Below are positions 23,563 to 33,727 of a stretch of 64,000 nt of DNA, one piece after another. The translations under genes were made by a program, and so were the position numbers. The stretch is from Cryptococcus deneoformans JEC21 (taxonomy: Eukaryota > Basidiomycota > Tremellomycetes > Tremellales > Cryptococcaceae), in assembly GCF_000091045.1 (NCBI RefSeq), contig NC_006680.1:770001-834000 (forward strand), given 5' to 3'. Below the pieces are notes generated by a model. It did no database searches, had not been told where the DNA came from, and saw only the letters and a list, made by a program, of their open reading frames with translations. Numbering within the stretch: position 1 is the first letter of the stretch; each line of letters opens with the position of its first letter.

Positions 23563-24885
23563 ATGGCAGCACAACTTCCGGAACAAATAATGCCGGGCGG
23601 ATTCCCGAGGTAAGATTGCTCAAAGCTCATCGCTTTTTCTGTTTCGCACGCATTTCTCCTGATGTTAACCTCAATACAGCAGCTTCCCTCAAGACACTCC
23701 AGAATATCCCGACCAATACTTTTACAAGGACCAGCAACCACCATCAGAAGATTATAATCCATATTCCTCAGACATCTCACCAGCACCTGGGAATACCAAT
23801 AATGGTGCACAAGGTCAGCAAGAGGGTCAACGGTCACACGACTACTTTCAACATAACCAACCAAACTCGCCAGCCATTCATCAGCAGCCCTTAGCTCCGG
23901 ACCCTCAATCGCAAGTGCTTCCCCCTCAAGTACGGCACCAACATCCTTCTTCTCAAGCTCCACAGCAACATCAATGGCCCCCTCCTAATCCGCATTACTA
24001 CCATCACACAGCGGATCAGGTCTACTCTCCGAGGCAAGACTCGGCGGCCCGTTTCCCCACAAGGAACTCTGAGGAATACGATGGGGATCGCTCCTACCGT
24101 TCTCAGCGGCGTGCCAAGAAATATGGGGGGGTTAAAGAGCCAGAGAAGCGAGCCTCACTCTATCCAGCTTCGATGATGAGCTAATTAGTGTCTGTACAGG
24201 CCTCAACAGATTCAAATCATAACTCAGGGAAAAGATACCGGATCTAGCTCAACAGACATAGCGAACCAGATGCAAATGATGATGATGAATCAGATGATGA
24301 TGCAGCAAATGCATTCGCAACAAATGCAAGCAGCACAGATGGCAGCGATGACACAACAGACATTCCAAAGTTTACAAAACAGCGGCAACAACAATAATCA
24401 AAACAGCAACCAAAACAACGATTGGGCGCCCAAAAAGAGGAGTCGAAAGTCTAAACCAGCGGTGAATATTCAAAGTGGGTCGCAATGGAACTACTTTCAT
24501 TCAGGTTTCTAATACCAGTAACAGCCATTCAACACATGTCTGCGCGTAAAAGATCTTCCAAGACCAAGGTCATTCAAGCTGCTTCGCCTCAAGCTCCCGA
24601 AATTGTCGTCCTTCGGCCACCCCGTGAGCTACAATTCTACCGATACAGGGCTTCTGAAAGTTTATCCATTTTGCTCCAGCTGCTGCTCCGCCAGCGCCAC
24701 CAGTTATAGCCCCTCCCTCAACTGCCGAATATGTCGATAATATGGCCATCGACAATTGGCAAGAAGCTACTATCATTTTATGCTTTGCAGCTATCGGATT
24801 AATTTATTTGATTTGTTCGCGAGCTAACGATAAAGGCGACGGGAAAGAAAAGAAACCAGACTTGGCAAAAAAGCACCTGTCCTGA
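23563..24885 (+). CDS. Gln/Met-rich protein with one C-terminal membrane helix, unknown
   Basis: No known family. Exon 1 (23563 to about 23609) encodes MAAQLPEQIMPGGFPS; the next exon gives a Pro/Gln/Tyr-rich disordered region; an intron at about 24130-24207 removes the stop at 24182-24184 and leads into a Met/Gln-rich stretch (ANQMQMMMMNQMMMQQMHSQ) followed by Asn repeats and a basic patch (APKKRSRKSKP). After further short introns, less certain, an Ala/Pro-rich linker leads to one TM helix (ATIILCFAAIGLIYLICS) and a short Lys-rich tail ending KKPDLAKKHLS at 24885. The build matches the first part of the next gene (25204). The middle joins are tentative; the first two and the last exon are well supported. 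Confidence 0.6.
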
Positions 24886-25203
24886 TTCTTGTCTTCCTTT
24901 GCAGGGTTCGAAATATTTTTATTGTACTTATCATCTATCTTCTAGACTTTGGGTGTGAATCCACTATGCCAACCATTTTTGCTGGCCAAACGGAGTAGAA
25001 TAGCTGCCGAGAGATCGACGTAACATTCTTTCATCTGTGAAGCACTTTGCTGTCTTCCGCGACCTCCTTTCAGCCTTCCCTTCACATTAACAAAAAGGAT
25101 AGGGCTGTCAGTCGCAGCAAATCTGGAGTCGCGGTGTTAGGCAAAGTTTTAAAAGGTTCAGGTTGGTATTCACAAATTTATTGCGGTTGGCGATATCCGG
25201 AAA
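24886..25203. other. Intergenic between two similar membrane-protein genes
   Basis: About 320 bases between two plus-strand genes. It serves as 3' UTR and promoter; no TATA box or repeat is clear. Confidence 0.4.
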
Positions 25204-28200
25204 ATGGAGCCGTACCCCTCCTATGAAGAGGGGTTACCTTCAGAATACCTCTCACCCGAATATATTGATCCCCTATATATTCCGACACCAGAATACCTCC
25301 CATCCGACGAGTACCCACCACCAGCAAGGTACGATATTCCGATGGATTATGGACACCCCGAAGGTTACCAGCCACCATTTCAGCCAGTGTATCAGTTTGT
25401 TCCTCAAGGATACAAAGACAGCGATGCGCTCGATGGCATCATTATAGACGATCACTGGATAGATCCTAACATTGACGATGAGGATGATGTGTGGTCCGAA
25501 GAGTCTTGGATCCCATATTCATCGCATGCAGTGCCCAACCTCAGAGACTCCGCAGTCTCCCCAACAAGTCAAAGTGGCAATCAGCAAGTAGTCATTGCTC
25601 CCCTAACCAATTGGTACCCAACGCCGTCTGACCTTAGACAACATTACTGTGACCTGCATCAATCAGAGTGTCTGCATCAGCAAATGCCTGTAGAAACAAA
25701 CTCGACTGAGAGGAGTAATACTACTCTTGAAGATGATCTGACCCAGGGCACTGACCTGAAGCACATCGATTGGTCAGGAGTCGGACTCGCTTTCACTTTA
25801 CTCCTTATTATTCTTTTCGCGATACACGCGAGCTGGTCAGGCGACGATGAGGAGGAGGGGGAGAACAAGGGAAAAGACAGCCCAGGGAGTAGATCACACA
25901 GTAAAGACAAGAACGAATCGAGTAAAAAAAAAGGAGAAACGAAGAAGGAACAAAAGGAATCAAGAAGCGACAAAGACAACGAGAAAAAAGAAGCAGGAAG
26001 AAAAAACGGTGATGAGAAAGATAATGATAAAGACAAGAAGAAATCAAGTTCAAGGATCTCTTCAAAGAATGACGCTGCCGAGGGTAATGATGACAAGGGA
26101 TCTTTGAAAGGTAAAGGAGAAGGGGAGAAGAAAAAAGATGGGAGCAGCAGCAAGTCTAAAAAACCCAACGATGACAAGAAGTCTTCCGAGAAAAGCGACA
26201 AAGTTGATGGCGACAAGAAATCAGATCCGAAAAAAGATGACAAAGCCGAAGGATTGGAGAAGAAAGACGTTAAGAAGAAGTCTTCGTCCTCAGACGACAA
26301 GAAGGAAGACAAGAGGGGCAGTGGTGGGGAAAAGAAGGAGGAAAGGAATAAGAAGGAGGAAAGGAATAAGGAAGATGAGAACAAAGCAAGCAGGGGCGAG
26401 AAAAAAGAAGATAAGAATTCCAATAGCAGGGAAAAGAAAGACGACAAGAAAGCTGCTGGCGATAAAAAGGAGGATAAAAAGGCAACAGGGGAAAAGAAAG
26501 ATGAGAAGAAAGCAGCAGGCGCAAGTAGAAATAAGGACGATAAGAAATCCGCTACAGGCGAGAAGAGAGATGAGAAAAGGGCTGTTGGAGCAGAAAAGAA
26601 AGATGATAAGAAAGTTGCCGCAGCAGACAAGGACGATAAGAAAGCAGCCGGAGGAAACAGGAAAGACGACAAGGAAGCAACTGGAGCAGAGAAGAAAGCA
26701 GCTGGAGCAGAGAAGAAAGATGATAAAAAAGCCGGAGACACGAAGGCAGAGAGAAAAGTGGAGAAAAAGGAAGTGGAGGGAGAGAGGAAGAAGGACGATA
26801 AGAAAGTAGGAGAGAAAAAACATGACGAAAAAGTGGCCGAAGGTGACAAGAAGAACGACAAAAGCCAAAGCGGACGAAAGAAGCACGATGAGAAAGTAGG
26901 AGAGAAAAAACATGACGAAAAAGTGGCCGGAGGTGACAAGAAGGACGACGAAAGCCAAAGCGGACGAAAGAAGCCTTCTTCTGGAGATAAGGAAGGTGGG
27001 GACAAAAGGCTTGACCATAAGAAGACAGATAAAAAAAATAATGAGGAGAAAGACGACAAAAAAGCTGGAGAGAAAAAGTCTGGAAGCAAGGAGGGCGATA
27101 AGAAGCCGGGAGACAAAAAAGGTGACAAAAAGGCGGAAAATAGGAATGAGGAAGCTGGTAAAAAGCCTGCAAACGAGAAAGAAGCGGTCAATAAGCCAGG
27201 TGAAAAGAAAGAGATGGATAAAAACCCTAAAGATAACAAGGAAATGGACGAGAAACTGGCAGGAGACAAGAAAAATGATGGGAAAAGTGAGAAAAAAGGA
27301 AAAGGGTCTGTATTAGAGGAAAGGGGGGGAGAAGGAAAAGGCGACAAGAAGGAATCGAAGAAGTCCGGAAATGACAAACGGAAGCATGAAAAGAAGTATG
27401 AAGAGGACAAGGAAAGAGAGGGGACGAAAGAAGAAGGCAAGAAGGATAAAAGCGAACAGAAGGATGATCCAAAGAAAGATGGAAAGGGATCATTAACTTC
27501 TGGGTCCAGCAAAACGAAAAACGAGAAAGACGATGAAAGATCGTGGTTCAGTTCTCATATACTAATCGGTCTCTTGCTTCTTCTTCCCTTGCTTGCCATG
27601 ACGGGCCGATCTCGAATGCCTATCATCTATGACCCGGCTGCGAATCGCCCGTCCATTCTGACCGGTAGTGGGCTTGGAGATATACTTGCGTCACCCGTTA
27701 TGGCAGCTTCGAAGGGTCTAAAAAGGGCAACAACCAGTCCAAGGGCAAGCTCGTCTGGCGCTCGATGGGTAGTCAATGAACAACCTGAACCAAAAGCACA
27801 CATTCACATTAACAATGTCAATTCTCAGGGAAACGGTAATCCCATCAACATAAGGGAACCATCGAGTGAACCGGCGGTTGAGATTACTGTCGAGGAATCA
27901 TCGCTTGCTGCCGAGCAATTACTCAATCGACCGCATTCTCCTCCTGTGCTGGAGGAGGAGAGAATTTGGGAGCCAATCAACTTTCGTTTCACAGGTCCTG
28001 CAAATCCCGATCGTCTTTGGAACATGATTTTTGCATGTTTCATAGTTGCGTTGCCGTTGATCGTAGACCAGGTAATGGATTACCCCGAACGCAGGTACTC
28101 ACAGCCAGATTATCTTCCACCAGCCTCCCAACTCATCCTTCTAAGTGCCTCATTCCTCATCTGTGCAGTTATCGGCGACTGGCATTTTGGCTGGTCAAGC

Positions 28201-28491
28201 ACCATCGCCCCGTTTGCAGAAGTCTCCATATCAGGAGCACAGCGCGGTTTGACTCCGTTAATTGTCGGTGTAGTTGAGACAGGCGAGTCTCTAATTTGGA
28301 GTCTTGAAGATGTAATGTTCGGAGATGGGAGAGTCTTGCTGGGAATGGGCCTCGCCGCTCTTGGTGTGGTTTTGTTTAGCCAGAGACAGCCTAGTCTGGA
28401 CGTGCCAAAGACTGACTACGCGTCTAGTACTGTTCAAGCAATGTATTTCTTGGGTGCCTTGTTGATCGGAATGTTTGTATGGAATGCCTAG
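25204..28491 (+). CDS. Multi-pass membrane protein with a giant lysine-rich repeat region
   Basis: One uninterrupted frame of 1095 residues in a genome where most genes have introns; I know no family for it. Order: Pro/Tyr/Glu-rich N-terminus (1-180); TM helix about 191-212 (GVGLAFTLLLIILFAIHASW); about 560 residues (214-778) of KKDDKK, KKEDKK and EKK units separated by Ala/Gly/Ser/Thr; a second helix about 784-801 (LIGLLLLLPLLAM); a linker of about 140 residues; then four more hydrophobic segments near 940-958, 975-993, 1042-1058 and 1079-1095, ending at the last residue. The charged block should be a long flexible polyampholyte between two helices, perhaps binding a polyanion such as nucleic acid, lipid headgroups or the microtubule surface. 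That role is inference from charge only. Confidence 0.8.
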   Translation: MEPYPSYEEGLPSEYLSPEYIDPLYIPTPEYLPSDEYPPPARYDIPMDYGHPEGYQPPFQPVYQFVPQGYKDSDALDGIIIDDHWIDPNIDDEDDVWSEESWIPYSSHAVPNLRDSAVSPTSQSGNQQVVIAPLTNWYPTPSDLRQHYCDLHQSECLHQQMPVETNSTERSNTTLEDDLTQGTDLKHIDWSGVGLAFTLLLIILFAIHASWSGDDEEEGENKGKDSPGSRSHSKDKNESSKKKGETKKEQKESRSDKDNEKKEAGRKNGDEKDNDKDKKKSSSRISSKNDAAEGNDDKGSLKGKGEGEKKKDGSSSKSKKPNDDKKSSEKSDKVDGDKKSDPKKDDKAEGLEKKDVKKKSSSSDDKKEDKRGSGGEKKEERNKKEERNKEDENKASRGEKKEDKNSNSREKKDDKKAAGDKKEDKKATGEKKDEKKAAGASRNKDDKKSATGEKRDEKRAVGAEKKDDKKVAAADKDDKKAAGGNRKDDKEATGAEKKAAGAEKKDDKKAGDTKAERKVEKKEVEGERKKDDKKVGEKKHDEKVAEGDKKNDKSQSGRKKHDEKVGEKKHDEKVAGGDKKDDESQSGRKKPSSGDKEGGDKRLDHKKTDKKNNEEKDDKKAGEKKSGSKEGDKKPGDKKGDKKAENRNEEAGKKPANEKEAVNKPGEKKEMDKNPKDNKEMDEKLAGDKKNDGKSEKKGKGSVLEERGGEGKGDKKESKKSGNDKRKHEKKYEEDKEREGTKEEGKKDKSEQKDDPKKDGKGSLTSGSSKTKNEKDDERSWFSSHILIGLLLLLPLLAMTGRSRMPIIYDPAANRPSILTGSGLGDILASPVMAASKGLKRATTSPRASSSGARWVVNEQPEPKAHIHINNVNSQGNGNPINIREPSSEPAVEITVEESSLAAEQLLNRPHSPPVLEEERIWEPINFRFTGPANPDRLWNMIFACFIVALPLIVDQVMDYPERRYSQPDYLPPASQLILLSASFLICAVIGDWHFGWSSTIAPFAEVSISGAQRGLTPLIVGVVETGESLIWSLEDVMFGDGRVLLGMGLAALGVVLFSQRQPSLDVPKTDYASSTVQAMYFLGALLIGMFVWNA
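26806..26972 (+). repeat. 90-base in-frame tandem duplication inside the lysine-rich region
   Basis: A 90-base unit starting GTAGGAGAGAAAAAACATGA at 26806 recurs at 26896 with only a few changes. It encodes VGEKKHDEKVAEGDKK then NDKSQSGRKKHDEK, followed by VGEKKHDEKVAGGDKK then DDESQSGRKK. Near identity at the DNA level points to a recent duplication. Confidence 0.85.
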
Positions 28492-29364
28492 TCGTATCCG
28501 AAGTGGTGAGTACTTTGTACGAGGTCATATATGTTTATCACGCACTAATCACCCATCTTATTCTCTTGCAATATAAGATGCTGTAAAGCCTATCAGAATC
28601 TTGCTAGAAGTGCTACTGATGAGTGCGGGACGTCCACTGATATGAATGTTATGACTCGTTCCCAACAAGGTCCGGTCTTGAAGACGAGATGGAAAGCCGT
28701 AGTTTATTAAGCAATGAAGTATGTGTATGATATGCTCCTTGACACTTGTCCGTCGGTGGATGGTATAGGGCGGAAGTATTTATGCTTGGGAAGATCAGGC
28801 AAGCTTATATACTAGTGAGTTATGTTTATGTAGAAGGGTTGTGCAAGGTAAGACGAGAGCGAGCAATGGGAGCTCGAGGACCTTTCCCAAAGTAACTTAT
28901 GAAATACTGATCTTCAAGGGAAAGGAAATCAAGATCGCGGAGGACGGACCTGCAAGTATTGTGGAAACTGTAAAAAGATGACGACTATGATGGAGGGAGT
29001 GGAAAAGCAGGATGACCGCTTGAAAATTGTCAGCTGGCTCAAGTCAGTCCTTTGCCAATTTTGCAGATAGGGAATGTAGTATGTTTTGTTAATCGTGCCG
29101 GTAGCAACTCGTGCCATGAGTTTCTGTGGCTGCAAAGTAATGCTGGAAACCTTAGGAAAGCACATGTATAATCCAATAATAAAGATATGTTTGACCTCTT
29201 CAGCGCATAATAGATGTACCAGTTGCATATACATCAGATGTACCATGAGCTTTCTGATTATTACAAGACCCGATAATCGTTTCACCGCTAAAGTATACAC
29301 CAAGATACTCAAAACCCTATCTCAATAACCCTCCAGACAAATAATTAGATAACCTATAAATCCT
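28492..29364. other. Convergent intergenic region
   Basis: About 870 bases between genes ending toward each other. Short frames on both strands, none convincing. Nothing else recognised. Confidence 0.4.
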
Positions 29365-31493
29365 TTAAACCCTTTCCTTTTCCTTTTCGTCAAAGTGCTC
29401 CAGGTGCTCAGCTCCATGCTTCTCCTCCTCGTCGAGTGTTCGGCCTTCGAGCTCGACTGCTCGTCTCGCAATCTCGGCCTCTCGTTCCTCCTTGGTGACG
29501 GAACCAAAGATGACGTCCATAGACTCCAAAGAGACACCTGATGTCTCGGGAAGGAACATGGCGAGACAGAACGAAATTATATTGATAGCAGCGAAAAAGA
29601 AGAACTAATCGCACTGTCAGCTCTTGAGATAAATCATAAAACAGTAATTGCTACTTACGATCCCACCCTTAGGCATGTGAATGACCATGAGAGGGGTAGC
29701 CTTGGTAACAGCAAAGTTCCAGAGCCATTGGGTGGCGGCGGCAGTCATGAGACCATAATGACGTGTGCGGTTGTTGAAGACTATTCAAGCTCAAGTCAGA
29801 CGCCTGTTTATACTGTAAATGCTACAATCACTCACTCTCAGAACAGATAACCCATGGAAGAGGACCAACAGAGAAGCACTGTGATGTAGGTTAGTAGCGT
29901 TTGACAAATTGACAGCTTATTGCTCACGTAAGGGATGACGAAAAGGTAAATCATGACAGCTGGATTATGTCAGTATTTTTTTATTAAAATTATTAGAATC
30001 TTATGAAACTCACCCATAGCGATGGAAGCAGCGGAAGTAGTAGTGGCGTTTTTGTCAGGAAGGTGGGTGTTGAAGATGGCACCGATGATCCAAAGGAACA
30101 AGGACATAAGGCTGACACCCAAGAGCAAAGGCTTCTTCCTGCCGAATCTCTCAATACCGAAGGCGATGAAAGTACCGGTGGCAATAATCTTGACGATACC
30201 GTAGATACCACTGGCGAGCAATCCAGACTTGCTACCTCTGATACCTATTATAGAGTTAGTCAGCGTGATTCGCCTGCTTACATGGAAGTGTTAAGACATA
30301 CCGATAGACTGGAAAATAATGGGAGCATAGTAAGAAATAGAGTTCTGACCACTCCATTGCTGAAGGGTGAAGACAACGAAAGCGATGATGAATCGGATGG
30401 GGTTACCCTTGGCAAAAACTTCCCTCCAAGAGGCGCCCTTGGTAGCCTCCTCCTCCTCCCTGATAGCAGCGGCGATTTCAGCATATTCAAGCTGAACAGA
30501 CTGGTCGGTGACGGGAAGCTTCCTAATCCAAGCGAGGTTGGCAAGTGCTCTTTCGTCCTTGTGCTTGGTTGCGAGCCATCGAGGGGATTCTTTGAGGAGA
30601 GGCAAGAGCATGACCATGATACCAACAGGGACGAGCTGGAAGCCGATGGGGATTCGCCACACAATGTTCCCTCGGTTTTGGTCCATGAAGCTGTGGAACA
30701 TCAGCAAAATCAACAAGCGTTTCCATCTAAAACAAGACACGTACGTTACACCATAATTAATCCAGTAGGAGAAGGCAACGCCGATGACGACAATAACCTG
30801 GAACATACCAGTGATTCGGCCACGAATTTCCTTAGGCGCAATCTCACCTGTGCTATCGTTAGCTTCTGCGACCACAGGCAATGCTAAAATCACTTACTGG
30901 CATAGGTAGGGCAGACAGCTGACATGAGACCTACTCCGAAACCCGAAGTGAATCGTCCTCCGTATACCCATGACAGCTGAGAGCTGGCCGCAGTTTGGAA
31001 GCAGGCACCGATGATGAAGATCCAGCATCCAACTGATAACACATTAGCTCCAAACCAACTGTACCCTGGAGATTCATAAATTAAATTAACTTACCCATAA
31101 GAGAGTACTTTCGACCCAACCAGTCGTTGACCCAAGCGGCAATAATGGCACCGAAGAAGGCTCCGCCTTGTAGGATAGCAACAATGTTACCCTGCAAATC
31201 CGCAATTTCGTCACTGGTTCCAGTGATGTTAAAAGATGTGGCAAAAGAAGAAAGAGCGATGACGCCTCCACCAAGACCAGTATCGTAACCGAAAAGGAAG
31301 ATACCTAGGAAGCCTACACTAGCGAGCAGATACGCTCGAGAGTGGGCATGCCATGGTCGTCGCTCCGAATCAGATGTGGGAACCATGGAGGCCTCCATTG
31401 CTTCCTGGCGAAGGCGCTTAGATCTGTGATAATGTGGCTGTCAAAACTTGGCCAATGTGGAGTAACTCCGGTTACTCACCCAAAACCGACCAT
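29365..31493 (-). CDS. MFS sugar transporter, quinate permease-like
   Basis: Twelve-helix proton-coupled importer of the sugar porter family. The start MVGFGSKRLRQEAMEASMVP is made by splicing a 5-codon first exon (ATG at 31493) to the next across an intron with GTGAGT..CACAG ends. Family marks in order: FLGIFLFGYDTGLGGGVI (TM1), NDWLGRKYSLMG, GGRFTSGFGVGLMSAVCPTY and SEIAPKEIRGRITGMFQV, KESPRWLATKHKDERA, TLQQWSGQNSISYYAPIIF (TM7), FGIERFGRKKPLLLGV, and the sugar porter end LPETSGVSLESMD. The tail is highly charged. At least eight short introns. Quinate or another cyclic acid/sugar is the likely substrate; the exact one cannot be told. Confidence 0.92.
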
Positions 31494-31649
31494 CTTGAAG
31501 AAGAGTGATCTATTACTGAGTCCGCGTTAAAATTGAAGTTGGTCAAGTAAGACTCAGGTGGGTAATACTCCGTATCAAGAGGCGAAAGCGTTTGAGTATG
31601 AAATCCACTGATTGGCTTGATCTGCTTTTGCTTCTCTTAACCTCTCATG

Positions 31650-31657
31650 TATATATA
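31650..31657 (-). promoter_or_regulatory. TATA box of the sugar transporter
   Basis: TATATATA (the same on both strands) lies 157 bases before the ATG at 31493, in the direction of transcription. Confidence 0.4.
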
Positions 31658-32847
31658 GCATTCCCAGGACCCATAGCGTCAGTTAGCCGCCCATAATAAT
31701 AAGGAGTCGTCCGTCACACATGACATTCAACGGGCCGTCGGTGACTGTCGGTCCGAAAAATTGGAGCGTCTCCTGATAAAAAAACTCAAATCAAAGTATT
31801 TGATTGCCACCTTGATAAATCAAACAAGGCGGGGAAAGGATTAAGCAGCGGTCGACGAAGAGAAGGCCGAAACATCGAAGCCAAAAAGGTTTAGAAATTC
31901 AATTCGCCGCCGCAAAACATGCAAGGGCCCCAGCCCCACCCTGAAGGTTCCCCAGGGGGTATTTGGGAGACCCCAATTGATTGCAGATGTCATGTGCCTT
32001 GTTCGCTATGTGCCAAACCATCTTCCGGGCAAAATGGAAGGTGATATGATTGCCAAAAAGGGCACAAACAGAAATAAGGAACGCTCGTTTCTGCCTGCGG
32101 TCCGCTGCCGTATGCATACGCTCTCAACTCTGATCGTTGATCTCTCTCATCTTCTTCCCCTTTGTGCCTTGGATAATTGTATCATCACTCCCGGCCCGAG
32201 ATCATGACAGATGGCGGGCGGACGCTCTTGGAAGAGAAAGGAGGAAGAAGACACTGGCCCCGTCCCTACTATTGTTCATTGCTGACGCTGCGCAATTCGT
32301 TCCTTGCTTTTGTTGTGTCTGGAATTTCCAACTGATTTTCCGGGCTGAGCCTGTGGAACCGGAATATGCGCAGATACCCGCCCATGTGGCATGTGGTTTG
32401 CTTAAATTAGAGTACTTGGCAGGAGGGGACCACCAGGAACGCCTGGGACCCGTGCCGCGTTTGCGAAAGCTGCCGGCGGTCCGCTCCTGCGAGATAATAT
32501 AGAAGTTCAATACAGAAACTTGGCCTCGTGACCTGCCTCTTGATCGAGTATTTATTATCTGTATCGTAAAGAGGATTTTGGGGCATGATATCCCTTTTTA
32601 CAAACTTATGCTGGGTACCTTACAACTTATTGGGCCACACCCCCTTTTATTGGTCCAATTCTAGAAATCGCGTATAGACATAAATCAAACAAGTACAACA
32701 TTTCGTACCGGGATAAGCGGCCGTATGAATAGTGTAATAACTGCCTCTGCCATCAAGAGATTAAATAGGAGCCGGACCGGAAACCGGAAAAGAGATAAGC
32801 AATTAGAAGTGAATAGTAGGCAATGAACAGTGATCAGTAAGCAGTGG

Positions 32848-32889
32848 GCAGTGAGCAGCTAGCAATGCGCAGTGAGCAACTAGCAATGT
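32848..32889. repeat. 21-base tandem repeat, two copies
   Basis: GCAGTGAGCAGCTAGCAATGC (32848-32868) is followed directly by the same unit with two changes (32869-32889). Related GCAGT/AGCA pieces extend to either side, from about 32827 to 32893. Confidence 0.8.
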
Positions 32890-33325
32890 GCAGATGATGA
32901 CCTAGGGTCTCGGCAGCACGTCTCCGGTGGTCTTTTGTTTGTTGACATGGTTGGCAGTTTTTACATCTTTGAAATGACAAATGGAAATGGGAAATAAAAA
33001 ATGGCAAATGGAAACGATGAAAAGTTAGTTCAACGAAGAAACATGAGAAGATTGTACGTGTAACTCATGGGAATCCTTCTCTCGAATCACGAAATAACGC
33101 TCATACGTACTTCTGTACAATGGGTGAACTGTTATCCCGGGTGCGACAGCTGGTTCATGAGATAACACTTCTGACCTAATCGGCCACCTTGGCGTGTTAA
33201 TGAGTTGGAAGATGAAGGGGGGGTTACTACGCGGTGAAAAAGCTTATGAATTGGGAAGGCCACTCTGAATCTTTCCCCCTAACCCTTTAGCCCTCTTTTC
33301 GCGGTTACGAATCAGGCGAGATAAA

Positions 33326-33727
33326 TCATAAGGCAAAGGGCACTCCTGCAAATGTCGTAGCAGTCCCCAAATCGGTTCCATATATCCTCAAACTCTCTTC
33401 AGTAGGCATTAATATTTTCAGGGCCCATCGTAAGCAACCAATCAGCCCATGCCCTTGCGTACGCTCCACAGATGACAATAGCTGACCATGTCGATACAGG
33501 CCCCATTGGTCAGGATCAGCAGACCGTTGGAAGTCACGTCGAGCTTGGCTGAATATTTGCCGCGACTGAGCATCGAATGCTCGGATTGTAGCCAAGTCGT
33601 CGACGGAGATATCGCTTTCGGCTAAGGGAAATAATGGTTGAGGAGTGTATGGAGGCGGGAGAGGGCCATTACGTTGGATCTGTGTGCATTGGGGAGGAGG
33701 TATGTCCACGGAGAATTGAGGAGTCAT
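33326..33727 (-). CDS. Small hypothetical protein
   Basis: A 133-residue single-exon ORF. It starts MTPQFSVDIPPPQCTQIQRN and has a Pro-rich first third, then a part that could be helical (DDLATIRAFDAQSRQIFSQA, then RRDFQRSADPDQWGLYRHG) and an end LGTATTFAGVPFAL. No signal peptide, TM helix or known domain. The composition looks more like protein than the other frames in this gene-poor stretch, but there is no independent support. Confidence 0.45.
   Translation of the reverse strand: MTPQFSVDIPPPQCTQIQRNGPLPPPYTPQPLFPLAESDISVDDLATIRAFDAQSRQIFSQARRDFQRSADPDQWGLYRHGQLLSSVERTQGHGLIGCLRWALKILMPTEESLRIYGTDLGTATTFAGVPFAL

Larger units (their letters stand above)
31494..33325. other. Gene-poor region upstream of the sugar transporter
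   Basis: About 1.8 kb. It holds a TATA box for the transporter (31650-31657) and a 21-base tandem repeat (32848-32889). Several short frames near 31900-32510 overlap on both strands but none resembles a protein family. Confidence 0.5.

Noticed and set aside
23385..23963. 192-codon minus-strand frame
   Set aside because: It overlaps the first two exons and the first intron of the plus-strand gene, which have clean splice signals and start context.
24130..24207. Stop codon at 24182-24184 as the end of the Gln/Met-rich protein
   Set aside because: A 78-base intron removes it and leads into an open, Met/Gln-rich exon in the right phase.
25677..27512. 611-codon open frame on the minus strand, rich in Ser, Phe and Leu
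   Set aside because: It is the reverse of the Lys/Asp codon array of the plus-strand gene; AAG, AAA, GAC and GAT give no stops when reversed. No domain or helix pattern of its own.
30003..30887. 294-codon plus-strand frame
   Set aside because: It lies opposite the exons of the sugar transporter and crosses that gene's introns; it has no family features.
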